From assembly GCA_963662175.1 (NCBI GenBank), contig OY759221.1, forward strand, positions 29,437,027-29,501,026: a stretch of DNA of 64,000 nt, read 5' to 3'. The translations under genes and the position numbers were made by a program. The notes below the pieces were generated by a model. That model was not told where the DNA came from and made no database searches. It saw nothing but the letters and a program-made list of their open reading frames with translations. The stretch is from Aradus depressus (lineage: Eukaryota; Arthropoda; Insecta; Hemiptera; Aradidae). Below, in pieces: positions 54,301 to 63,353 of the stretch (positions are counted from its first letter, which is position 1; every line of letters starts with the position of its first letter).

Positions 54301-57300
54301 CTAGCAATTACACATTAAATCATTGGGCAATTTTAAAAGATTTAAAAGGAACTCGGCCGGGTTCTTAGTTTATAATATATACTAGGGTTATTCATGATGT
54401 GTGTGTTAACTGTGTTAAATATGTTAACTGTGTTAGTTCGATAAAAATTTTGACAGTAGTCTGCTAAATATATGACTTTAACACACTTCGATCTAACAGA
54501 AAAAGGTATGTTAGATCGCTTTGTTAAATCGATATTGGTAAGGTTATGCAAGGTTACTTTAGGTAGCAATCTACAGCCCACACAATTTTTTAGTTTTGGC
54601 TTTTATATTTTTACACATATCTACATTATAGCGAAAACTGTATACTAATAAAATATTGTCCATTATTTCGTCTAATTCATCATCACTTAAATCATCCTAT
54701 TGATCTGAATCTTCCAGTAAAAAGAGTTGAGTAGCTCGTTCAATGAGCTCGTTAAGCAACTTACTTTTATTACTTACTTTAGGCCTCTTATTTATAATAA
54801 AAACACAAACAAACTTTAACTTATTTTTTTAGAAAACTAATAAAACAAGATAAATGACAACAATCCTTGGTCGGTTATATTGAAACTTCCTTTAATTGCT
54901 ACTTGGAGCGCTAGTTATAACAGTTAGCATTTAACAATTAACAAAGGGGGTATTCATGAATTTCTGTCCCTGTAAATTTTTATTTCGATAACATTTAACA
55001 CCTAACACACATTATGAATACCCCTAATAAATAACCCGACCGAGGCCCGAGGTAAAATAAACTTAAGCAGCCGTCCTTCGGATGGGACATGAAGCGATGG
55101 TCCCGAGCCTGTGACGAAAGAGCGCTGTGGTAGTAGGCGATATTATTGGGAGTGTCGGCTCTGGCCAGATTCTCCCCTCAAGTAATTCACATTAACATTG
55201 TGTTCCTGCTTGCTCACATTTACAAATGCATGAGTTTGTGAACAAGATGACTTCTCTGTAAGAATGAGTTTGTGAACACTATAACTACCGATAGAATGAA
55301 TGTATCGACACGATGGGGAAGTACATTGCTAGTGATCCACTGATACATTTTTTAAAATGTATTTGTTGTTATTTGTTTGTTTTAAGGGACTAAAGCGGCC
55401 CTTTTAATGTCAAAGGAATCAGTTGCGTTGAACACTGTGGAATCGGATTGGCATTTTCACGTTGGAAAAATTCTGAGTCGTATTCGTCACTATGAGATAT
55501 CCCATTTGCCCTCTGCTGCTGAAATAAGTCACTTTCAAAAAGCATATTCGCTTTCTAAGACTGCCAGAACTGCCGTCTTCTTGGGAAATGCATATTTGGA
55601 AAGGTCACGCCATTATTTCGTTGAACTAAAAAATGGTACAGTAGGATACGAAATGAAATCCAAGATGTCAGAAGATGTAACTGAAGCTAAGAATTTAATT
55701 CTGTAAGTATATTACATTATGAAAATCTATACTCCCGGACAAAATTAAAGGATCACTTCAATTTTTTCAATTTTATTGAGTTTGTAACATCGGAAAAGGA
55801 CTTGAAGATATTATTATTTGTGGCATTGATAAAGGAAATTAAAAATTAACAGGAAAACTAAACATTTTTTTTGATACAATGAAACAAAGAAAACTCATGC
55901 CGACACATTATTTTATTTTATTATTATTATTATTATTAAGTCTTTATTTATTTATTTATAAATATACATAGGTATATAAAAATAATTTGAAAATAAAAAA
56001 TCTTATACCAAAGATGACCTTTGGTCAGATGATCGTCAGAGTGTAGTCGTCATAATTTACAAATAAATAAGAAATTATGAAATAATTAAGTACAACTACC
56101 AATATATATCTTTTACCTTTAAACTTTTAATCCAAATACCTAATCTTAATCCTCTGGTAATAAATGTTATAAAATGATAATAAAAATTAATACGACTTAG
56201 AAAGATTAATAAATAGTAAGTAATAATATGATTAAACAGTAATAAGTGATATTATATATAATATTAGGAAAAATTGAGTAGCATAAAATGACAATAATGA
56301 TTTAAATTGTATTCTGGGTAATGTATGATATTTTTGGCTCGTCTACAATAATTAGCAAGAGAGGTCCAACATTTTCCATTTAAGTACCTCATCATTTTAT
56401 CCCTGGTTAATTGTTCTCTTGCAAACCATTTCAACCTTATATCACTGAGTCTTGGGCAAATAGCGAGAAAATGGTATGTACTGTCCGTTACTTGCAGACT
56501 ACACATCTGTCAATATTCATTATCATCACCACTAAATCAGATTATTTTAATGTATGCAGTATTGCTACTATGATATAAATGTGAGAGGGGTCTTGTTAAT
56601 AGTTACCTTCTGTTTTCAATAATTGTATTATTTTATTAATTTCAGGACTGCTCTAGATCTGAACAGTAACGAAGATGTGCATATTCTTATTCGATGCGCT
56701 TATGGATTGAGTCACCTCCCTCACCACGCTAGAGATTTACCGAAAGCAAAAGAGCTTGTCACACTGGCTTTAGAGAAGTCTCCACTTAACGCAATGGGAC
56801 AGAGGTTGGCCGGCGATATTTGTCTCAGAGAAGATCCACCACAGGTTCTTTGTTCATTTTCCTTAAAATATTTCAATTGTTATTACTTTTTGAGGAGATA
56901 TGAATTTGTATGTAATATATTATTACAGAATCACTTCTTACATTTATTTGTTGCCTTTAAAAAAATATCAATTAACATATATATAATTCAAGTTTTTGTT
57001 AACTATTCCTTTTGTCAATCATAATCTTCCTTTTATGGAACATAAATTATTGCTACTGAAGATAGGTGCTTCTCGAAATCTGTAATTGCTATTTTTTAGG
57101 GGCAAAAATAAATGAGAGAAATGTTGCTGTAATAATGTGTAATAGTTAGTTATCATGACTCATGCCCCGGGCTTTAACTACGAGATCATATCGTCTACTA
57201 CCAGAGCGCTTTTTCATCACTGGAGGACATGAGCCCGACTTAACTGTGGGAGTTCTAAATGTTGCCTACCTAGGTTTATTCACCTAGGGTAAGGGATATT

Positions 57301-60300
57301 TAACGAGTACCTGACATTGCACAGACTCGGGACCATCGCTTAACGTCCCATCCAAAGGACGGCGTGCTAAAGGTTTTTTCACCTCTCAGGTAAAAGCATA
57401 AGTATACCTCGGCCGGGTTTCGAACTCGCGATCTTGAGGTCATTAAGCAAGCACGCATACCACTGAGCTACCGGCGCCCTCAAAAAATATATTATATTTT
57501 AAATTGTTGTATATAATATATTCATTGCAGCTCTACATTTCTCTTTGTAGTTTAAATATGGATGTCGACTCAAAAAATACGTTTTGTAAGAAAAAATTTT
57601 GATTAACATTAGAAAAATTTTATCATAAAAAAAATAAATTTTAAATACTGATGATGGGAGTGCTTCCTACAACGTCTGTAATAACTAGGTCTTAAAATCC
57701 TGGAAATAAATATGAGAAATGTAACTGTGATGAAATATATTATATATAAATTCAGAATCTCCTTTCACAAGCCACAAATTATAATCAAACCGTTATCTTA
57801 TCATGACAGTTATAATCAAATCGTTATCTTATCATGCAAAACTATATATTTATTTATTACTAGTTACCACGGTATGTCTTTGTTTCTTGACTTAGAGATT
57901 GCCTCATCCACAAACTAGTGTCTACAAGACTGTTATCAGGCCGATCTGGACGTATAGCGTTCGTTCAGCTCGTGGCGTTCAGCTAAACCATCTCACACCA
58001 GAAGAATTCAAGTCGTTCTAAACAAAATTTTTCGAACAATCACCCAATGCACATAACGTTACACCGCGATCTCAAAATACTTACAATATACAATTACAAT
58101 ACTCTTACACACAGAGAATAGGCATATATCCGGAACCAAACTGTTAAACCTACATACAATGTATGGGCTTGTTAGTGAAAAAAAAGGTGTTTTACAATGA
58201 TCATAACGAGAAAGTTTTCATATATTTATTTACTTTTTAAAATTTACATAAAATTTACTTACATACATGTGATCCTGAAAAAAATCAAAATAATACTCCT
58301 AAAATCTGTTGGTATAATTGTTTATGGTTAAACGGTAACTTTTAGCTTTTTCGTTGTTCGTTGCAATTTCTGTCGGGTTCTGGATTTCTTCAACCATCAA
58401 TCTCTACTGTCTGTCTCAAAATAGTAGTGAGCACCAACGCATCTTCTTCTTTGGTCCGGTGGCTGAGTCCTGGCCCTGGGATGTTGGATGGACAAGGGCT
58501 GCTTCCTCCCTCCTCGCTGGAGCCTCCAGAAGTGGACCTCTCTTCTCGGTGGCGTTTTGACGAAGTGAACGAAGCTGGGTGCGGCTCGCTCGCATCAATT
58601 TTTTCCGCCCGGGACTCTTTTGAGTGCCTATTCGTTGCCCAATCCCCCACCCTTACATACTGAGAACGGCTGAGGGTTTTCTAGTGAATTACTGTTAATT
58701 TCCTGCCTTCCAATTCAAATATTTCCGTCTTGTTGATTATATGTATTTTAATACAGTAGAACCTCTTTAAGTCGAAAACCTCCAAAACTCAAAAAAAAGT
58801 TTTGTTCCTTTCCCTTCAAGCCCCAAAACCTCCATTACTCGAAATCTCAACTCTCTATTAGTCGAAATAATCAGTGAGTCCCTACAAGCCATTTTGGTAC
58901 ATATTTTCCCTCTATAACTCGAAAAAATAAATTGGACCTCTGTATCTCGAACATAGCAATGTTTTATTTTACAACCTTTACAACTCGATTATTTGAAACT
59001 TATTACCTCTATAGCTCGAAGAAAAATAAGTTACCGACTTTAGGAATTTGCCGACAGTGTACACCATTGTTTCTTAGAAAACAATTTAGGAGTATACAAT
59101 AAATAGGAATACCAATTATCTAAAGCAAAAAAAATTACTGACTTTTTTTAATACCTACATATACTACGTATTTTTTATTTTAAGGATGTTTTGAAATAAT
59201 AATAAATATAAATATGTTTGTTACCTCTGTAACTTGAATTTTTATTTATTTCACCTCTCTAACTCAAAATTAGTTAGAATGAATCTTAACCTTTACAAGT
59301 CGAATCAAAATCCGCCTGTCGAAATCCTCCATAAGTTGAAAACTCTATAACTCGAATTTTTTGGCGTCTCCCTTGATGTTCGACTTACAGAGGTTCTACT
59401 GTATATTATACAATCAATATCTATATTTTTGGATATTACAACGTCGTTTTTCGGATGGGATGTAAAGCGAAGGTCCCGTGGCTATATGATGACATGTACT
59501 CGTTAAAAACCTCTATCCTACGTGAATAAACCTAGCTAGGTTAGCAACATTTAGAACTACCACAGTAGAGTGGGGCTCATGTCCACTAGAGCTATAAAAG
59601 AGCGCTCTGGTAGTATACCAACTGACTATAATATAGTATATAAGAGACACATTCTATATGAAATGTATGGACCTCCTGGTTTACGAGATACTTATCGGAA
59701 ACATTACTAAATAACTGATTGAAACCCTGTATTCGTTTGCTTGATTTACCGCCTCAACAGTTAGTCCTATGAAAAAATTTTCCTTAACAAAAATGTTTCT
59801 TATTAAATTTCTAACCATTATAGCCTCAAATTTGAGATAGGGCCAATGCGAACATTTTGAAATTGTCAATTTACATTAGGGCATGTACCACGGATAAAAT
59901 AAAATAACGGTTAATAATGTGAAGAAACTTATGTTTAGTTTTCACCGGAATTTATTGTTATCCGACCCTTTTCAAAATAAAAAAAATTTGCTATTCTGTG
60001 AACATTCTAGAACTTCTTATAGGATGAATATATCGACACGAAATTTTATATGTGTATCGAGAATTCCGTAATAACGGCCCCTATTGATTTTCGGCTTAAT
60101 CGGCCTAGGGATTTTGGGGAGTCTTTTTTTGCGATGTTTCACATAAAATTACGAACTTATATTCTTTGTATAACATTCGTGAACTCAAAACAGATGCCAA
60201 TAAACCATAAACCGGTTTCATCTCAGCAATTAATACAGTTTTGTGATCACTGACATAATTGAATTATTAGTATTATTAGTCGTAGGTGATCTTCGGCCGA

Positions 60301-61973
60301 TTGAGCGAAAAATTATTAGATGCCATCCTTATGGGGTTTTTGATTTTAAATATAAAATTTCATATCGACAAATTCATTACATCGGCAATTCTTGGAATTT
60401 TTGTGTTGAGCTTCCCTCTTATCACCTCTTTCCCGTTGGCTGATTCGACTGAAAATTAATAGGTGACGTCCTTAGAGGGCATTGAATTTACATATGAAAT
60501 TTCGTTACAATACGTTCATTACAAGTGCAGTTAATAAGGTTTTTGTGAAAAGCTTTCCCTCTGATCCCCTTTCCCTTAATCAGATTTGACTGAAAATAAA
60601 TAGTTGTCGTCCTTAAGGGTTTTTGGATTCGCATCGGGAGTTATCGTGTTCACACACACAGACAGACAGACTTTATTTTTCAGAATCCATTTGATCGTCT
60701 AAGCATGTTTGTGCTATGGGATTGGAACTGTATCTTAACAAATTCAAAGTTAATAGCGACCCAAATAATCTAAAATGATGAAATGCAAGTCTGATTGCGC
60801 ATTTGTAAGAAAAAAAGTTGTCGGTGAATCACCGGCTTTGTACTTCCCCAGATCGAAATAGTAAATTTACTTTTCGCTCCCCCTCCAAAACCAGTCGACC
60901 ATTTGCGCTAATATTCAACAGTTGACTTATAAATTCTCATACTAAATTTTGTGTCAATAATTCATTAAATCGAAAATTATTAGGGTTTTTGAATTTCCCC
61001 CTCCTCTGAACCTCCCTTCCGTTCACCCGATATCGCTAAAAATTGATGTGACGTCCTTATGGGGCTTTGAATACGTCGATACTTTCATTACAACGGCAGT
61101 TAATAATAATAATAATAATAATAAACTGTCTTTATTACTTTGCCAAAAATACAAATACAAAATTGTGGATAACATTTTGACAGATAGCTCTGGTACATAC
61201 CATCGGGGGAAGTTCAAAGGCTATAGTTTTTACTTTATTTTCTATATATAGCAAAATATTCAAGTAACATAATTTAAAAAAATAAGAAAGTAAATAAATA
61301 AAAATAAAAATAATCCCTGCCTTTACATTTTAAATACAAAAAATAATATATTGAAATACTCTACTCATAATTTTTTACTTTAGATTAATTAGTAAATTTA
61401 AGTCTAAAATTCACGTATGAAATTTTGTGTCGATACTTTCATTACAATGGCAGTTATTAGAGTTGTTGAGTTAAGCCTCTCCCCTCCTTTCCCGATTTTT
61501 TTTTTTTTTGGAATCTAGAGGTCGGAAAAAATGAAATTTTGTTGAAAACTCCGCTTCGAATTTCTGACCGTTTACATAACTTCTCCTATACTTCGTCTAG
61601 CCGGGGAAGTAATAGTCGACACTTCAATATGGCAATTTATGTATATACACACTATTATGATTACATTATTAATATATATATTTTTTTTTTTTTTTAGCAA
61701 GTGAGAGCGTTACAACATTACAAAGTCGCCGTTTCCAAAGGTGTATTTTCTGTCCAGTTTACTGTGTTCGATATCAAAACTTCTTTGGGTATGAATCCTG
61801 ATCCGGATGAGTTTTATCAACATATGATGACTAATTTTGCTGAAGAGGAATACAAAAGACAAATATTTCTTCACGCTATCAATTATTATCTTTTTATCAA
61901 GAAAGATCTGTTTAAGGCTCTTGATAATTTTTTTATGATTATTGAACTTGATCCTACCTACGTCAAATTAAAG
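48391..61973 (+). CDS. TPR protein, IFIT-like, 3' end not found
   Basis: Six coding exons: 48391-48530, 50646-50853, 53320-53419, 55387-55702, 56646-56844 and 61698-61973. All junctions are GT-AG with matching phase, giving 413 aa so far and a donor at 61974, so at least one more exon lies beyond the window or unseen. The protein is helical with tetratricopeptide-like pairs: AKCIELLKECEQLLE, an EISHFQKAYSLSK unit, a KAKELVTLALEKSPLNA unit and LFKALDNFFMIIELDPTY. The N-terminus (LECPFNWKLDEIE) recalls the start of vertebrate IFIT proteins (L-x-C-x-F-x-W-x-L), which are RNA-binding antiviral TPR proteins. The IFIT link is a resemblance only; other TPR scaffolds are possible. Acceptor 48374 lies 16 bp before the ATG, so a 5' non-coding exon is likely. 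Confidence 0.82.
49080..49260 (+). repeat. Family X body fragment (TPR intron 1)
   Basis: Shares 'aaaactacatttcagtaatg' and neighbouring phrases with 6497-6975. Confidence 0.35.
49284..49487 (+). repeat. SINE1 copy, deleted (TPR intron 1)
   Basis: Body and (TAAC)-type tail, without head. Confidence 0.7.
50196..50278 (-). repeat. SINE1 head fragment, minus (TPR intron 1)
   Basis: Only the tRNA-like head: reversed B box (GGGTTTAGAACCC) and A box (CTGAGCTA). Confidence 0.6.
50323..50628 (+). repeat. SINE1, nearly full length (TPR intron 1)
   Basis: Good head with A box GTAGCTCAGTGG and B box GATTCGAAACCC, slightly deleted body and ATAATAACTAA tail. It ends about 15 bp before TPR exon 2. Confidence 0.85.
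51158..52205 (+). repeat. Element A, most complete copy, with LINE insertion (TPR intron 2)
   Basis: Element A opens with a palindromic edge: acttc.tcagctatacgaag.gt..gagaagtt. Next come a TCTGTGTGTCTG stretch and the boundary 'gtcccgatagaaggaatatg'. Three degenerate modules of about 130 bp follow, each 'cgacacgaaattt...aaccccataaggacgac acctatt...cagc..aatcggcc..aggg..gggggatta...aactcaaaa.tctaataactgc'. The tail runs from 'ggtcgactggttttggagt' through 'ttaattc..ttggggaagttc' to 'ggtgatt.acc'. No ORF. A LINE tail (51556-52035) splits the third module. Confidence 0.7.
51556..52035 (+). mobile_element. LINE 3' end with 13-bp target-site duplication
   Basis: A 5'-truncated non-LTR retrotransposon. 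The last codons read REELIAFLNGKNWNLIYNYA before a stop, followed by a T-rich 3' region and AATAAAAAACATTC. TAATAACTTACGA is found immediately before and after, a clear duplication of the Element A target. Its C-terminal peptide is related to the minus-strand fragment at 56264-56530. Confidence 0.75.
52241..53215. repeat. Family B element (TPR intron 2)
   Basis: Bounded by TTCTCCCATTTATTTTTTT-type sequence at 52241 and its inverse AAAATAAATGGGAGAAGTG near 53188. The minus-strand hammerhead-like core is at 52320-52288 (CTGATGA at 52320-52314, stem, then AAC-ATAT-GTT). Inside, a segment from about 52332 to 52850 begins TACCCGGCGTTGCCCGGGG and ends near 'gttatagcggtacaacgcac', a type of dispersed repeat familiar in arthropod genomes. 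Confidence 0.5.
53511..53842 (-). repeat. SINE1, full length, minus (TPR intron 3)
   Basis: Reversed complete SINE1: (TAAC) tail TAGTTAGTTATTATGACTC, body, B box GGGGTTCGAACCC, A box ACTGAGCTACC, start GGCGCCCTC. Confidence 0.85.
53843..54383. other. No feature recognised (TPR intron 3)
   Basis: AT-rich intron sequence with a short inverted repeat (TAATTGTTATTATT / AATAATAACAATTA near 54228-54270). Nothing else seen. Confidence 0.35.
54384..55020 (-). mobile_element. PIF/Harbinger-like derivative, decayed
   Basis: Ends are inverted repeats: GGGTTATTCATGATGTGTGT at about 54385 and ...ACACACATTATGAATACCCC at about 55017, a type of terminus found in Harbinger-like elements. The minus strand keeps part of an acidic peptide: SKLLNELIERATQLF then, after a stop, DLSDDELDEIMDNILL. 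No intact transposase. Confidence 0.5.
55027..55145 (+). repeat. SINE1 copy, heavily deleted (TPR intron 3)
   Basis: Short pieces of body and 3' part joined, without head or tail. Confidence 0.6.
55730..55910 (+). repeat. Possible Tc1-type terminal fragment (TPR intron 4)
   Basis: Begins CTCCCGGACAAAATTAAAGG and 'atcacttcaa', which resembles ends of Tc1-like transposons. No partner end was found, so it would be a solo end. Confidence 0.3.
55911..56535 (-). pseudogene. LINE 3' remnant with (TAA)n tail (TPR intron 4)
   Basis: Minus strand. A zinc-finger-like segment (RCVVC, then DSTYHFLAICPRL) typical of the region after the reverse transcriptase in several non-LTR clades is followed by IRLKWFAREQL and YLNGKCWTSLANYC before the stop. 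The 3' end near 55917-55937 is a run of TAA repeats. The 5' part is missing. Confidence 0.6.
57000..57130. repeat. Family B fragment (TPR intron 5)
   Basis: TTAACTATTCCTTTTGTCAA and 'aatcttccttttatggaaca' as at 45454, ending at 'aaaataaatgagagaaatgt'. Confidence 0.5.
57147..57482 (-). repeat. SINE1, full length, minus (TPR intron 5)
   Basis: Reversed SINE1 with (TAAC) tail, body, B box GGGTTTCGAACTCG and A box ACTGAGCTACC. Confidence 0.85.
57630..57725 (+). repeat. Family B fragment with hammerhead-like core (TPR intron 5)
   Basis: CTGATGA at 57648-57654, stem GGGAG/CTTCC, then CAAC-GTCT-GTA. A possible stem I pairs ATTTTAA (upstream) with TTAAAAT (downstream). The GAAA of the core is mutated to ACAA in this copy, so it should be inactive. 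Confidence 0.4.
57905..58130 (+). pseudogene. Jockey-type reverse-transcriptase fragment (TPR intron 5)
   Basis: VYKTVIRPIWTYSV is followed, with frameshifts, by NKIFRTITQC and LHRDLKILTI. This matches the thumb region of Jockey-clade LINE reverse transcriptases (YK-x-x-I-RP-x-x-x-Y ... Q-x-x-x-LR). Multiple shifts and stops; dead. Confidence 0.6.
58430..58680. other. GC-rich island, probably retroelement-derived
   Basis: Sharply GC-rich block in an AT-rich intron, open in several frames on both strands. It has the look of a LINE 5' or ORF1 fragment but matches nothing I can name. Confidence 0.3.
58754..59401. mobile_element. Tigger/pogo-like MITE, 648 bp, TA duplication
   Basis: Perfectly oriented inverted ends CAGTAGAACCTCTTTAAGTC and its complement GACTTACAGAGGTTCTACTG, flanked by TA at 58752-58753 and 59402-59403. 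The interior repeats phrases such as 'cctctataactcgaa' many times in degenerate form. No transposase. Confidence 0.8.
59435..59615 (+). repeat. SINE1 fragment (TPR intron 5)
   Basis: Diverged body from 'cggatgggatgtaaagcgaa' to 'gcgctctggtagtat'. Confidence 0.6.
59900..60125 (+). repeat. Element A fragment, plus (TPR intron 5)
   Basis: 5' part: the edge region, 'gaacattctagaacttct' boundary and the start of one module (CGACACGAAATTTTATATGT). Confidence 0.5.
60265..60695 (-). repeat. Element A copy, minus (TPR intron 5)
   Basis: Three modules in reverse, ending at 'gggagttatcgtgttcacac' and CAGACAGACAGAC. Confidence 0.65.
60818..61612 (-). repeat. Element A copy, minus, with LINE-tail insertion (TPR intron 5)
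   Basis: Starts at 'gtcggtgaatcaccggcttt', is broken at about 61100 by a (TAA)n-tailed LINE fragment up to about 61390, and ends in the palindromic edge TATACTTCGTCTAGCCGGGG at about 61587-61606. Confidence 0.65.
61100..61390 (-). mobile_element. LINE 3' end, (TAA)n tail, inserted in Element A
   Basis: Minus-strand 3' end: the plus strand begins with AATAATAATAATAATAATAA at 61104 and continues AACTGTCTTTATTACTTTG. Coding sequence is absent or too decayed to read. Confidence 0.5.
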
Positions 61974-62402
61974 GTACGTATAAAATAGAACATACGAAAG
62001 GTGATCAAAAAGATCCAGGACTGATTTTTTAAAAATTTATTTAAAAAATGTACAAGTTATTGGACATTGTCCCCATCAAAGTACTCCCCTTGGGAAGCTA
62101 TTCATTTTTCCCACCGCCGTTTCCACTGCTGGAAGGATCCTGAGAACTCATCTTCTGGAATGCTGTTCAGCTCCTCCAGCGATTTTTTTTTAGTTCGTCA
62201 GTTGAGTGAAATCTTTGCTTTTTTAAGGTTTCGAAACAGGAGTCGTCCGCAGGGCCAAGTCTGGCGAGTACGGGGGATGACGGCCAAGACGTTTTTTGTG
62301 GAATAATCGCGAATGAGCAACGCAAAATGAGGCGCGTTGTAGGTGCAGTACCCACTCCCCAGTAGCCACAGCTCAGGTCTCTTCCTCCTCACAGCTTCAC
62401 GC

Positions 62403-62888
62403 AAATGTCTCAGAGGTAGCGTGCTAGCTCACTGTGCTCAAGATGGCGGGTACGAATCCTGGTCGAGGCTCTTAGTTTTATGAAAACTGACATTATTGCA
62501 GAGATATTGTGAAATAATTCAAATGGACTTGAAAAATAAAATAAAACTTGTTTATTTAATATATTGTCTAATTTCACTAACTATATATACATGGGAGTAC
62601 TTTCGGTATTTCTACCATCCTCAGCCAAAAGCATAAGAGATAAGACTCTAGTCTTATCTCTTATGCTTTTGGCTGAGGATGGTAGAAATACCGAAAGTAC
62701 TCTCATGTATATATAGTTAGTGAAATTAGACAATATATTAAATAAACAAGTTTTATTTTATTTTTCAAGTCTCTTAGTTTTACCTGAGAGGTAAAAAAAC
62801 CTTGGAGCACAGCGTCATTCGAATGGGACGTTAAGCGATGCTCCACGAGCTTGTGCGGCCAGTTACTCGTTAGAAACCGCTACCCTAA
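62403..62888 (+). repeat. SINE1 split by a family C palindrome, inside mariner
   Basis: SINE1 head at 62403-62478 (box B GGTACGAATCC), then a palindrome, then the SINE1 body at about 62769-62888. The SINE1 went into the mariner and the palindrome into the SINE1: CTTAGTTTTA is found on both sides of the palindrome. Confidence 0.7.
62510..62770. mobile_element. Family C foldback palindrome, arms about 125 bp
   Basis: The two arms are near-perfect reverse complements, meeting at GACTCTAGTC (about 62644-62653). Each arm carries the same hammerhead-like core: CTGAGGA, a GGTA-GAAA-TACC hairpin and GAAA (62673-62696 plus; 62624-62601 minus). Arm sequence matches the arms of the 13341-14337 element. 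Confidence 0.75.
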
Positions 62889-63353
62889 GTCTCAGGGTTT
62901 CACGGATGGTTAGTCGACGATTTGATCGCACGTGAACGTTCCCTGTGGGGCAACATGATTGTCGTCAGTCGAAGTTAATGGACGTCCTGAACGAGGATTA
63001 AAAAATGTACAAGTTATTGGACTCTTGTACCACTCATGACACCGCGATCGACTCAGACGTTCATCCCCAAAGCCTCGTGCAACATCTGAAAAGTTTCTGT
63101 AGAAGTTTTACCCAACTTCACACAAACGTGTTGCTCTTCTTTTTGATTAATTTGACAAAAGATCACAAAATAGCCAAACAAAACTTGTTTCACAAAAACG
63201 TCTGTTACTTCACAACAAAGTTGGTAGAGAATCTACAAAAACAGCTGAGCTCAGGAAGAAGAGTCACAACTAATGCTGCCAACCGTACCGCTCTCCGACG
63301 CTCCGTTGACACACAATCCAAAAAGTCCTGGAACTTTTTGATCATCCCCCGTA

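Larger units (their letters stand above)
61995..63351 (-). mobile_element. mariner element, internally deleted and interrupted
   Basis: Inverted ends TGATCAAAAAGATCCAGGAC (about 62002) and its near complement GTCCTGGAACTTTTTGATCA (63325-63344), with TA at 61993-61994 and 63352-63353. Minus-strand transposase pieces: VKLGKTSTETFQML (near 63110), VRSNRRLTIRE (near 62910), then a foreign block, then KRPELW (near 62385), PPYSPDLA in a shifted frame, and FQQWKRRWEK (near 62120). The first catalytic region (TGDE) is missing. This is the mellifera/Mos-like mariner pattern and clearly dead. Confidence 0.82.
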
